Below are positions 32,547 to 40,853 of a stretch of DNA of 61,966 bases, one piece after another; positions within the stretch are counted from its first letter, which is position 1; every line of letters begins with the position of its first letter. Where the stretch lies: positions 84,833 to 146,798 of the forward strand of contig NZ_WOFH01000017.1 in NCBI RefSeq assembly GCF_009733595.1, written 5' to 3'. The notes below the pieces were generated by a model, which worked only from the letters and a program-made list of their open reading frames with translations, was not told where the DNA came from and made no database searches. This DNA is from Actinomadura litoris (GTDB lineage: Bacteria > Actinomycetota > Actinomycetes > Streptosporangiales > Streptosporangiaceae). Made by a program: the position numbers and the translations under genes.

Positions 32547-34337
32547 TCACAGCCGGCGCGAGGCCACGACCTTCCAGCCGGAGCCGTCGCGCCGCAGGGT
32601 GAGGCGGCGGAAGCTCACCGCGTCCCCGTCGTCGCAGGCGCCCCGCGCGCACTCGCCGACGGTGACCAGCGCGACGGCCTGGTCGGGGGACGGTCCGGCG
32701 CGCAGCCCCTCCTCCACCGGCGTCACCGCCGCGAGCGAGGTGTCGCGCGCCACGGCGTCCAGCGCGCCGCGCGCCGGGCCGTCCGGCCACGCGGTGCCCG
32801 CCGTGTCGGCCCGCGCGGAGCCCGCCTTGAGCGTGTAGAGCGAGTCGAGGAGCCAGCCGCCGCCCTGCCGGACCATCGTCGCCCGCATCGGGTTCTGGAG
32901 CTCGCCCGGCCGCGCGTCCCGCGCCCGGACGGTCCGCCGCACGTACGACAGGACGGTGACGCGGTCGCCCCCGGCGGACACGACGGCGGAGTCCACGACG
33001 GTGGCGGCGACCGAGCCCCGCTTGTCGCGGAGCTGGTCCAGGTAGTCGCGGGTGGCGAGCTGCCGGTCGTAGTCGGCGCCGAACCGGGGCGTGGACAGCC
33101 GGTGAGCCGCCGCGACGTCCCGCTCGACCGCGGTGTGGTCGAAGCTGAGCACGGCCGTGATCGCGGTGGCGGCGGGCGCGACGGCGGCGGCGGCCGAGGC
33201 GGGCGGCGCCACCGGGGGCACCCGCGGCGGGCGCGGGTCGCCGGACGAGCCGCCCGCCATCAGCCCGAAGGCCGTCCCGGCGGCGGCGACCAGCAGCAGC
33301 GGCGCCGCGACCGCGGCGATCCGCCGCGGGAACCGGCGCGGGAACCGGCGCAGCCCCGGCGCGACGGTCGCCTCCCCCGCCGGTGCCCCGCCGCCGCCCG
33401 CCCGCCCGGCGGTCGGCGCGGTGCGCGAGGTGCGCGGGTCGGCGGCCGGACCGGTGGGGCCCGCGAACGCGGGATCGGCGAGGTGCGCGCCGGTGCTCAG
33501 CGCCCCCTCGTCCTCGGGCGCGAACGGCGCCTGGCGTCCGAGCAGGTCCAGGAGCACCTGCTGCGCCTGCGGACGGCGCGCCGCGTCCTTCTCCAGCGAC
33601 GCCGCGACGACGCCGCGCAGCGACTCCGGCAGCGCGGACATGTCGGGCTCGTAGTGCAGCACGCGGTGGAAGACCGCGGAGATCGTGTCGTTGCCGAACG
33701 GGTGCCGCCCGGTCGCGGCGAACAGCAGCGTCGCGCCCCAGGCGAACAGGTCGACGCCGGTGCCGAGCTCGCCGTCGGCGACCTGCTCGGGCGCCATGTA
33801 GGAGGGGGTGCCGACCACGCCGCTGCCCCGCGTCGCGGCCGGGCCGAGCACGCGCGCGATGCCGAAGTCGATGACGCGCGGGCCGTCCGGGCCCATCAGC
33901 ACGTTGGACGGCTTGAAGTCGCGGTGCAGGATCCCGGCGCGGTGGATCGCGGCCAGCGCGGTGATGGTGCCGATCGCCAGCCGGTCGAGGTCGGTGCCGG
34001 TGCGCGGGCCCCGCTCGGCGACCAGGCCGGTGAGGGAGGGCCCGGGGACGTACTCGCTGACGACGTAGGGGAGGTCGCCGGAGAAGTCGGCGTCGATGAC
34101 CTGCGCGGTGCAGAACCCCGCCACGCGTCCGATGACCTTCATCTCGCGCTCGAACCGGGCCCGCCACTGCGGGCTCCGGCTGAACCGGGCGCGCAGCAGC
34201 TTGACCGCCGCCTGCCCGCCGTCGTCGCGGCGCCCCAGGTAGACGATGCTCTGGCCGCCCTCGCCGAGCCGTCCGACCAGCGCGTAGCGGCCGAGCCGCG
34301 CCGGGTCGTCCGGCAGCAGGGGGCCAACGGCCGCCAT
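32547..34337 (-). CDS. Membrane Ser/Thr protein kinase
   Basis: 596 aa from the ATG at 34337 (GGAGG upstream). The kinase domain, residues 15-270, has GEGGQSIVYLG, invariant Lys46 in AAVKLL, catalytic HRDFKPSNV (Asp140, Phe replacing the usual Leu), DFG (157-159) and TPSYMAPEQ. One membrane segment (about 340-360) leads to an extracellular domain of about 220 residues (EVERDVAAAHRLSTPRF-like helical part, then SYVRRTVRARDARPG sheets) without PASTA repeats. The signal it senses is unknown. It shares kinase architecture with the gene at 44840. Confidence 0.9.
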   Translation of the reverse strand: MAAVGPLLPDDPARLGRYALVGRLGEGGQSIVYLGRRDDGGQAAVKLLRARFSRSPQWRARFEREMKVIGRVAGFCTAQVIDADFSGDLPYVVSEYVPGPSLTGLVAERGPRTGTDLDRLAIGTITALAAIHRAGILHRDFKPSNVLMGPDGPRVIDFGIARVLGPAATRGSGVVGTPSYMAPEQVADGELGTGVDLFAWGATLLFAATGRHPFGNDTISAVFHRVLHYEPDMSALPESLRGVVAASLEKDAARRPQAQQVLLDLLGRQAPFAPEDEGALSTGAHLADPAFAGPTGPAADPRTSRTAPTAGRAGGGGAPAGEATVAPGLRRFPRRFPRRIAAVAAPLLLVAAAGTAFGLMAGGSSGDPRPPRVPPVAPPASAAAAVAPAATAITAVLSFDHTAVERDVAAAHRLSTPRFGADYDRQLATRDYLDQLRDKRGSVAATVVDSAVVSAGGDRVTVLSYVRRTVRARDARPGELQNPMRATMVRQGGGWLLDSLYTLKAGSARADTAGTAWPDGPARGALDAVARDTSLAAVTPVEEGLRAGPSPDQAVALVTVGECARGACDDGDAVSFRRLTLRRDGSGWKVVASRRL

Positions 34338-34639
34338 CGGGCACACCTCCGTCGCGCGCGGACCCGCCACGGGCTCCCTACCCGCGCGAGCACCGGGGGC
34401 TCCCGCCGCCCGGCACTCGTTAGACGTCCGTGATCGACCGAGTGTTCTCCGTTGCTGAATTACGGTGAGTTTTCCGAGTTCTATCCTGCGTTACCTTTTT
34501 GGCCGAAATAGTCCGGACCTGACCGAAATACTCGATCCTGACCGAATCCGCGCCGCGGGCCGCCGGTGCCCCAGCCCAAACCACCGGCGACCCGCACCCA
34601 GCGCGGTACCCGAACCAGCGAGGTACCAGAGGAAGGTCG
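34338..34639. other. AT-enriched promoter region with spaced repeats
   Basis: 302 bp between the kinase start and the HEAT gene stop, no coding sequence seen. Between 34440 and 34550 the sequence is unusually AT-rich for this chromosome. Three related elements, ggccgaaata (34501-34510), gaccgaaata (34521-34530) and gaccgaatcc (34540-34549), are spaced 20 and 19 bp, about two helical turns each, as expected of an operator array for the leftward kinase gene. Confidence 0.55.
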
Positions 34640-35554
34640 TCAGGCGAGGGCCCAGCGGACCTGGGTGCGCACGCCCGGGTCCGGATCGGTGAGCGCCTCG
34701 GTGAGCGCGGTGACCACCTCGGGGTGGTCGCCCGCCCACTGCTCAAGGGCCTGGACGGCGGCGCGCCGCACGTCCACGGTCCGGTCGCGCAGGGCCCGGA
34801 CGAGCGGCTCGACGGCCACCTCGGGCCCGGCCGCGGCCAGCGCCAGCACGGCGCGCCGGCGCACCTGCCAGCCCGTGTGCGCGGTCGAGGTGATCACCCG
34901 CCCCTCCAGCTGCGGCGGGACGCCCAGCTCGGCGGCGGTGTCGAGGGCGGCCATCCGCACGACGGGGTCGTGGTCGGCGAGCAGGACCTCCAGCGCGTCG
35001 AGGCTCGCGGGGCGGGGCAGCCGGGCGAGGCCCTCGGCCACCGCGACCCGCACCTCCCGCGACGGGTCGTCGGCGGCGGCGGCGACCTCGGCCACCGCGC
35101 GCAGCGCGACGAGCCCGAGCACGGCCTGGATCCTGACGTGCGGCTCGTCCTCCTGGAGGCCCTGGGCGTACAGCTCGGCGGCGCCCCGGACGAGGATCTC
35201 CAGCAGGTCGGCGGCCGTCTCGCGGACGAAGGCGTCCCGGCCGCGCGCGGCGGCGAGTTGGAGCGCGGCGACGCCGTCGTCGCCGAGGAACAGCTCCGGC
35301 AGCCCGCGCAGCGCGTCGGCGGCGACGCGGCGGACGTCCTCGTGCTCGTCGGCGAGGGCCCAGGCGAGCGTGTCGCCGGTGCCGTGCGGCGCGCCGCCCT
35401 TGCGCGCCTCGCCGGTGAGGACCTTCAGCGCGGCGGCGCGGACCTCGGGCTCGGTGTCGCGGAGGTACAGCTCCACGTCGTCCAGTGCGGGACTCTTGAT
35501 GCGATGGACTTCGAGGACGCGGGCGGTCGGCCCGGGCCCCTGTGTGATCGTCAT
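34640..35554 (-). CDS. HEAT-repeat protein
   Basis: 304 aa from the ATG at 35554 (AGGAGG upstream). Almost the whole protein is tandem alpha-helical repeats of about 31 residues, each with the HEAT pattern D-P-x-V-R-x-x-A (EPEVRAAAL, HEDVRRVAADAL, EPHVRIQAVLGL, SREVRVAVAEGL, DPVVRMAALDTA, TVDVRRAAVQAL, DPGVRTQVRWAL). It has no signal peptide, so it is a cytoplasmic scaffold or binding protein; the partner is not evident. Confidence 0.85.
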   Translation of the reverse strand: MTITQGPGPTARVLEVHRIKSPALDDVELYLRDTEPEVRAAALKVLTGEARKGGAPHGTGDTLAWALADEHEDVRRVAADALRGLPELFLGDDGVAALQLAAARGRDAFVRETAADLLEILVRGAAELYAQGLQEDEPHVRIQAVLGLVALRAVAEVAAAADDPSREVRVAVAEGLARLPRPASLDALEVLLADHDPVVRMAALDTAAELGVPPQLEGRVITSTAHTGWQVRRRAVLALAAAGPEVAVEPLVRALRDRTVDVRRAAVQALEQWAGDHPEVVTALTEALTDPDPGVRTQVRWALA

Positions 35555-35686
35555 GTGCGGCCTCCTGTGCGCCGTCGGATCCTGAGAAAGGGTCGGGATC
35601 AGCGACGCGAACACAGGGCGCTCGCCTGGCGCCGGAGATCGACGTGGCGGCGGTGGGTCAGGGACTCACTCGGCTTCACGCGGTCA

Positions 35687-35715
35687 ATCCTCACCCTGGC
35701 CGCGACATAAGTCAA
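35687..35715 (-). promoter_or_regulatory. Candidate promoter of the HEAT-repeat gene
   Basis: On the leftward strand TTGACT (complement of 35710-35715) and GAGGAT (complement of 35687-35692) are separated by 17 bases. The -35 overlaps the short palindrome taagt-ca-actta (35708-35719), so a repressor could bind there. The leader would be about 130 nt. Confidence 0.4.
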
Positions 35716-35770
35716 CTTAATCAATCGGAAATATCGGAAGCTTTCGACCGCGCCATCGCCACGCGGCGCG

Positions 35771-38713
35771 TCAGCCCTTCTCCAGGAATCCGGCGCGGTC
35801 CTCGTCGAGCAGCGCGTCCAGGACGGCGGCGAGGCCCGGATGGGCCTCCAGCCCGGGGTCGGCCTCGACCAGCGCGGTCGCCTCCTCGCGGGCGTCGCGG
35901 ATGACGTCCTCGTCCTTCTGGAGCGTGAGCAGCCGCAGGCTGGACGCCCGCCCCGCCTGCGCCGCGCCGAGCACGTCGCCCTCGCGGCGCTGCTCCAGGT
36001 CGAGCCGCGACAGCCGGAACCCGTCGGTCGTGGAGGCCACCGCGTCCAGCCGCTCCCTGGCCTTGCTGCCCGGCTCGGCGTCGGTCACCAGCAGGCACAG
36101 GCCGTGCAGCGAGCCGCGCCCGACCCGGCCGCGCAGCTGGTGGAGCTGGGAGACGCCGAACCGGTCCGCGTCCATGATCACCATGACGGTCGCGTTCGGC
36201 ACGTCCACGCCGACCTCGATGACCGTGGTCGCCAGCAGGACGTCGAGGTCGCCGTCGGTGAAGCGGCGCATGACCGCGTCCTTCTCGTCGGGGTGCAGCT
36301 TGCCGTGCAGGACGCCGACGCGCAGCCCCGCCAGCAGCTCCTCCAGCCTCGGCAGCAGCTCCATGATGCCGAGCGGGGAGCGGCGATCCGGCTCCTGCTC
36401 GACCGGCTCGCCGTCGCCCTCGTCGCCCTCCTGCCCGCCGATGCGCGGGCAGACGATGTAGACCTGCCGCCCCTCGGCCGCCTCCTCGCGGATGCGCTCC
36501 CAGGTGCGCGCGAGGAACGCCGGGCGCTCGGGCGGCACCACATGCGTCCTGATCTCCGACCGGCCCGCCGGGAGCTGGCCCAGCACGGAGGTCTCCAGGT
36601 CGCCGAAGACCGTCATCGCGACCGTGCGGGGGATCGGCGTGGCGGTCATGACCAGGACGTGCGGGCGCCCGCCGCCGGTCTTCTCCCGCAGCGCGTCCCG
36701 CTGCTCGACGCCGAACCGGTGCTGCTCGTCCACGACGACGAGGCCGAGGTCGGCGAACTGGACGCTCTCCTGGAGCAGCGCGTGCGTCCCGACGACGATC
36801 CCGGCGCCGCCGGACGCCGCGTCCAGCAGGGCGGCCTTGCGCGTCTTCGCCCCCTGGGAGCCGGTCAGCAACGCGACCCGCGTCGCGTGCTCGGCGCCGC
36901 CGATCTGCCCCGCCTGCGCGAGGTCGCCGAGCATCGCCGTGATCGACCGGTGGTGCTGCTGCGCGAGGACCTCGGTGGGCGCCAGCAGGGCGGCCTGCCC
37001 GCCGCCGTCCACGACCTGCAGCATCGCCCGCAGCGCGACGACGGTGTTGTGGGTGGGCGTCCAGCCGTCGGTCACGTAGAGGCGGCCGGGATGGGCGACC
37101 GAGATGCACTGGACGTGCTCGCGCCCCACGTACTCGATCGCGTCGACGCTCTTGCGTTTCGGCTCGCGCCCTCTCGGCGTGACCTCGGTCGTCCAATGGC
37201 CCGCCTCCGCCGCGGGACGGCAGCGCGCGTGACCGCCGAGCGACCGCGCGAGCCACGCGACGTCCTCCGCCAGCCGTTCGGACGCGGAGACGAAGGCGAT
37301 TTCGGGCCCGTGCGTCGTGGCGCCCGCGTCCAGCAGCCCTCGCAGCAGCGCGCGGCGCTCCTTGACCGGGGCGACCAGACAGCCCGGAGGCACGCCCTCC
37401 CGCCCCGCCCCGGCGAGCCGGACCCCCAGCTCGTAGGGATCGTCGGGGCGGTCCTGCAACGAATCCAGCTCGGGCGCCTCAATGGCGGGCAGGTACCACG
37501 TGCGTTCTCCGAGAAGGCCGCCGCGCAGCTCGCGCGTCGTCACCACCCGCCGCCCGCCATCGCTTTCGACCGCCCACAGGTGCTCGTCGTCGCATTCCGC
37601 CGCAGTGCCGTCGGAGAAGACGAGGCGATAGACATCGCGCTCCCCCTGGGGAAAGACGCCCGTGACGACCGTGACCTCGCCCCCGGGCGTGATCACCTCG
37701 TCTCCCGTGGAGATCTCCCCCATTCTCCGGAATCCGCGCGGCGTCAATACCCGCGCGTCCAGAGGCTGGGCCTTGCCCGCGCCGACATCGCCCTGGAGAA
37801 GCCGGTGCATGGGGTGCTCCAACGCGAGGTCGGCCGCGATCTCCTCGCCCACCTCGCGCTGCCCCTTGGTCAGCTCGAACGGCAGCCGCGCGTCGAACTC
37901 GGCGAGCACGCCGCCGAACGAGGGCGGGCGCGGCGTCGCGGGAAGCGCCGCCGCCGCCAGCCGCCGCTGGGCCAGCGCGGTCTGGACGACGAACGCCTCG
38001 TCCCACTTCAGCCGGGCCCGCGCGCGGCCCAGCTCCTCCCAGGACTTCGGGCGGTGGATGCCCTCGTACGCCTCGCGCAGCCCGATCAGGTGGCGGCGGC
38101 GCAGCAGCGCCTCGGGCATCGGGTCGGCGGGCAGGTCGAGCTGGTCCAGCACCATCCCGACCGACGTGCCGATCGTCTCGATCGCCAGCCCCTTGGTGGA
38201 CGGGTAGATCGGGATGATCTCGTCGGCCCACTCCTGCGCGGCCTGCTCGGCGCTCTTCTCCTCGACGACCTTGTACTGCGGATGCGTGAGCTGCCGCTGC
38301 ACGTTCCCGCCGCGCGGCACGTAGGTGCTGATCTTCCCGGCGAACAGGCCCCGAGTGCCGGGCGCCAGCTCCTTCTCGGGGCGGTAGGAGCCCTTGCGCC
38401 CGAAGAAGCTCAGCTTGAGCTGCCCGGTGCCGTCGGTGACGGTGATCTCCAGGACGTAGCCGGGGTTGCGGGTGAGCGTGCGGCCCTGGACCTTCACGAC
38501 CTCGGCCATCACCGTGACGTGCTCGCCGTCGGCCAGGCCGCTCAGCGGGGTCAGCTCGCCCCGGTGGGCGTAGCGGCGCGGATAGTGGTGCAGGAGGTCG
38601 CCGACCGTCGCCAGATCGAGGCCCTTCTCCAGCACCTTGGCCGTCTTGTCGCCGAGAACCTTGCGCAACGGCTCGTCGAGATTCGCCACGCCCCCTTTTC
38701 TAGCCCATGGCAC
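35771..38713 (-). CDS. recG: ATP-dependent DNA helicase RecG, interrupted by an intein
   Basis: 980 aa precursor; without the 242-residue intein the helicase is 738 aa, the normal RecG length. RecG remodels stalled forks and branched DNA. The wedge/OB domain is at about 60-150. Helicase motifs: Walker A GDVGAGK|T, split by the intein between Lys314 and Thr557; then VVVDEQHRFGVEQR, MTATPIPRTVA and QLRGRVGRG. Activity therefore depends on protein splicing. It precedes rpmB divergently, as in other actinomycetes. Most other long frames here are shadows. Confidence 0.96.
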   Translation of the reverse strand: MPWARKGGVANLDEPLRKVLGDKTAKVLEKGLDLATVGDLLHHYPRRYAHRGELTPLSGLADGEHVTVMAEVVKVQGRTLTRNPGYVLEITVTDGTGQLKLSFFGRKGSYRPEKELAPGTRGLFAGKISTYVPRGGNVQRQLTHPQYKVVEEKSAEQAAQEWADEIIPIYPSTKGLAIETIGTSVGMVLDQLDLPADPMPEALLRRRHLIGLREAYEGIHRPKSWEELGRARARLKWDEAFVVQTALAQRRLAAAALPATPRPPSFGGVLAEFDARLPFELTKGQREVGEEIAADLALEHPMHRLLQGDVGAGKAQPLDARVLTPRGFRRMGEISTGDEVITPGGEVTVVTGVFPQGERDVYRLVFSDGTAAECDDEHLWAVESDGGRRVVTTRELRGGLLGERTWYLPAIEAPELDSLQDRPDDPYELGVRLAGAGREGVPPGCLVAPVKERRALLRGLLDAGATTHGPEIAFVSASERLAEDVAWLARSLGGHARCRPAAEAGHWTTEVTPRGREPKRKSVDAIEYVGREHVQCISVAHPGRLYVTDGWTPTHNTVVALRAMLQVVDGGGQAALLAPTEVLAQQHHRSITAMLGDLAQAGQIGGAEHATRVALLTGSQGAKTRKAALLDAASGGAGIVVGTHALLQESVQFADLGLVVVDEQHRFGVEQRDALREKTGGGRPHVLVMTATPIPRTVAMTVFGDLETSVLGQLPAGRSEIRTHVVPPERPAFLARTWERIREEAAEGRQVYIVCPRIGGQEGDEGDGEPVEQEPDRRSPLGIMELLPRLEELLAGLRVGVLHGKLHPDEKDAVMRRFTDGDLDVLLATTVIEVGVDVPNATVMVIMDADRFGVSQLHQLRGRVGRGSLHGLCLLVTDAEPGSKARERLDAVASTTDGFRLSRLDLEQRREGDVLGAAQAGRASSLRLLTLQKDEDVIRDAREEATALVEADPGLEAHPGLAAVLDALLDEDRAGFLEKG
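37046..37771 (-). mobile_element. Class 3 intein within RecG Walker A
   Basis: Residues 315-556 of the precursor. The intein begins with Ala (AQPLDARVLTPRGFRRMGEI) and ends TPTHN before Thr557. The class 3 triad is complete: Trp380 two residues after His378 in block B (DDEHLWAV), Cys536 at block F position 4 (HVQCISV), and Thr554 at block G position 5 (TPTHN). The middle (about 425-500) has two remnants of LAGLIDADG motifs, YELGVRLAGAG and RGLLDAGATTHG, in which the catalytic Asp-Gly pairs are lost. Codons such as gta, ttg, aga, ttt, tat, act and att are noticeably commoner than in the flanking RecG, consistent with foreign origin. Confidence 0.92.
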
Positions 38714-38901
38714 GGACGGGAATCCCGTGGCCGGACGAGCCGGACCGGAGGCACGGACCGATTCGCCTACGTGGTGGACGGTCGGCTACTCTGATTCGTG
38801 CGCCTCGTCCTGGGGCGCCATCAGTGAGCGCCCATGACGCCCCGGCCCGCTCGGGCGGCTGCGCTCCGGTTCAGAGCATCGACACCCACTTGGAGTTTCC
38901 C

Positions 38902-39096
38902 GTGGCTTCCGTCTGCGACGTCTGCGGCAAGGGACCCGGTTTCGGCATGCGCGTCTCCCACTCGCACCGCCGCACCCCGCGCCGCTGGAACCCCAACATC
39001 CAGCGCGTGCGCGCCGTCGTGAACGGCAGCACCAAGCGGATCAACGCCTGCACGTCCTGCATCAAGGCCGGCAAGATCGTCAAGCCCACCGTCTGA
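38902..39096 (+). CDS. rpmB: 50S ribosomal protein L28
   Basis: 64 aa, GTG start with TTGGAG upstream. ASVCDVCGKGPGFGMRVSHSHRRTPRRWNPN is the L28 core. Cys pairs CDVC and CTSC make it a zinc-binding (C+) form. It is divergent from recG and followed by a strong bidirectional terminator. Confidence 0.96.
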   Translation: MASVCDVCGKGPGFGMRVSHSHRRTPRRWNPNIQRVRAVVNGSTKRINACTSCIKAGKIVKPTV

Positions 39097-39108
39097 GCGG
39101 GGCACCCC

Positions 39109-39156
39109 GTCGGCTCATCGGATTTTCCCGATGGGCCGACTTTCGCATGCGCGAAA
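39109..39156. terminator. Bidirectional terminator between rpmB and thiD
   Basis: A 13-bp stem with one T-G wobble (gtcggctcatcgg/ccgatgggccgac, 39109-39140) is followed by a second hairpin tttcgc-atgc-gcgaaa (39141-39156). They lie between convergent genes. The A/T-rich arms of the second hairpin provide T-rich ends in both directions. Confidence 0.8.
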
Positions 39157-39166
39157 ACGGTCGCGG

Positions 39167-39979
39167 TTACATCCTCCAGCCGTGGTGCACCGGGCCGATG
39201 CCCGCGCCGAGGGGGAATCCGGCGGCGATCGCGCCGGTGACGTAGTCCTTGGCCCGGCCGACGGCCGTGGGGACGTCGTCGCCCTGGGCGAGGTGGGAGG
39301 CGATCGCGGACGCGAGCGTGCAGCCGGTGCCGTGGGTGTGCCGGTTGTCGTGGCGGGGCGCGGTGAAGCGGTGCTCGTGCTCGCCGTCGAACAGCAGGTC
39401 GGCGGCCTCGCCCGGGAGGTGGCCGCCCTTGATCAGGACCCAGTCGGGGCCGAGCGCCTTCACCGCCTCGGCGGCCTCGCGCAGGCCCGACTCGTCCACG
39501 ACCTTGACGCCGGTGAGCTGCTCGACCTCGTACAGGTTCGGGGTGACGACGGTCGCGGCCGGCAGCAGGGCGGAGCGGACGGCGGCGACCGCGTCCGGGG
39601 CGAGCAGGGAGTCGCCGTGCTTGGAGACGCCGACCGGGTCGACCACGGAGGGGGCGTCGCTGCCCTCCAGCGCCTCGGCGACGATCTCCACGAGGGCGGA
39701 GGAGGCGAGCATGCCGGTCTTCAGCGCGTGGACGCCGATGTCGGACAGCACGGAGTCGAGCTGCGCGCGGACCGCCTCGGGCGGGAGCTCCCAGTAGCCC
39801 TGGACGCCGAGCGAGTTCTGCGCGGTGACGGCGGCGACGACGCTCATCCCGTGCACGCCGAGCGCGAGCATGGTCTTCAGGTCGGCCTGGATCCCGGCGC
39901 CGCCACCCGAGTCCGAGCCCGCGATCGTGAGGACGAGCGGCGGGGCCTGCGGGCGCGACGGCGGCGGGTTCTGCTGCAT
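39167..39979 (-). CDS. thiD: Hydroxymethylpyrimidine/phosphomethylpyrimidine kinase
   Basis: 270 aa. Phosphorylates HMP and HMP-P for thiamine synthesis. The ribokinase-fold signatures are TIAGSDSGGGAGIQADLKTM near the N-terminus, LKTGMLAS, VVDPVGVSKHGDSLL and the catalytic anion hole HTHGTGCTLASAIASHL. It lies near thiL, which makes thiamine diphosphate, though a membrane-protein gene separates them. No TPP riboswitch was recognised upstream. Confidence 0.95.
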   Translation of the reverse strand: MQQNPPPSRPQAPPLVLTIAGSDSGGGAGIQADLKTMLALGVHGMSVVAAVTAQNSLGVQGYWELPPEAVRAQLDSVLSDIGVHALKTGMLASSALVEIVAEALEGSDAPSVVDPVGVSKHGDSLLAPDAVAAVRSALLPAATVVTPNLYEVEQLTGVKVVDESGLREAAEAVKALGPDWVLIKGGHLPGEAADLLFDGEHEHRFTAPRHDNRHTHGTGCTLASAIASHLAQGDDVPTAVGRAKDYVTGAIAAGFPLGAGIGPVHHGWRM

Positions 39980-40005
39980 GCCGTCCAGCTTATGGCGGAT
40001 CGTCC

Positions 40006-40752
40006 CTAGACGAGCGTGCAGGCCAGCCGGTTGAGCACGCAGTAGGTCGGCTTCCTGGCGGTGCCGGTCGCGGTGAAGACGATCCGGACGGACTCGCCGG
40101 GCGCGATCGTGCCGCGGCCGCGCACGAACGGGGACGCCCCGGTCCGCACGACGGTCGCCCCGCTCACCGCGCGGACCGACACGTTCGGGATCTTGAAGGC
40201 CAGCGCCCAGCGCGGGACGGCCGCCTGGCCCTTGTTGGTGACCGTGGCGGTGGCCTTGAAGGTGCGCGCCGTCCGGGACTGGACGCGGAACGCGACGACG
40301 ACGCCGTCGGGCCGGCCCGCGCCCCGGCTGGCGCGCTGCCCCGGGCCGCGCTGGGAGACCGGGCTGTCACGGGGGCCGTGGGCCGACTCCTTGGGGGCGC
40401 CGCCGGCGAAGTTGAGGGAGATCTGCTGCGTGCTGAGCGCGTAGGCGACGACGCCGACCGCGACGACGAGCGCGACGATCGGCAGCAGCGGGACGGGCAT
40501 CACCGCGAGCATCCGGGCCGCGCGTCCCTTGGCCGACGGCTCGGCCTCGGGGAGGACGGGGGCGGCCGGTGCCGGTGCCGGGCTCTCGGCGGCGGGGCGG
40601 TCGTAGGAGGTCACGAACACCTGGTCGTCGGCCGGACCGGAGAAGGCGTCGTAGGACGAACCCGGGGGAGCACCGAAGAACGGTCCGGCGGACGCCCGCG
40701 CGTCCGGTACGGGCTCGTCGTCCGGTTGGTCGAGCTTGGTGTGTCGTCCCAT
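40006..40752 (-). CDS. Membrane protein with CBM2-like outer domain
   Basis: 248 aa. An acidic Pro-rich cytoplasmic region (1-78) precedes one membrane segment (about 84-106, VPLLPIVALVVAVGVVAYAL). The outer part (145-248) is a beta-sandwich with VVAFRVQSRTARTFKATATVTNKG, WALAFKIPNVSV and GTIAPGESVRIVFTATGTA, the pattern of family 2 carbohydrate-binding modules, though without obvious exposed Trp residues. Two Cys near the end (YCVLNRLAC) could form a disulfide. The function is unknown. Confidence 0.75.
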   Translation of the reverse strand: MGRHTKLDQPDDEPVPDARASAGPFFGAPPGSSYDAFSGPADDQVFVTSYDRPAAESPAPAPAAPVLPEAEPSAKGRAARMLAVMPVPLLPIVALVVAVGVVAYALSTQQISLNFAGGAPKESAHGPRDSPVSQRGPGQRASRGAGRPDGVVVAFRVQSRTARTFKATATVTNKGQAAVPRWALAFKIPNVSVRAVSGATVVRTGASPFVRGRGTIAPGESVRIVFTATGTARKPTYCVLNRLACTLV

Positions 40753-40853
40753 CCCATTCCTCTTCGATCACAGGATGTATACCAAAGCAGTACCGAACAT
40801 GCCTACCAGATGCGGGAACGTGCACCGGCCGACACCGGCGGTTTCCCATGGCT

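Noticed and set aside
35840..38794. A 984-codon rightward frame opposite recG
   Set aside because: Shadow ORF; RecG with its intein explains the region in the opposite frame.
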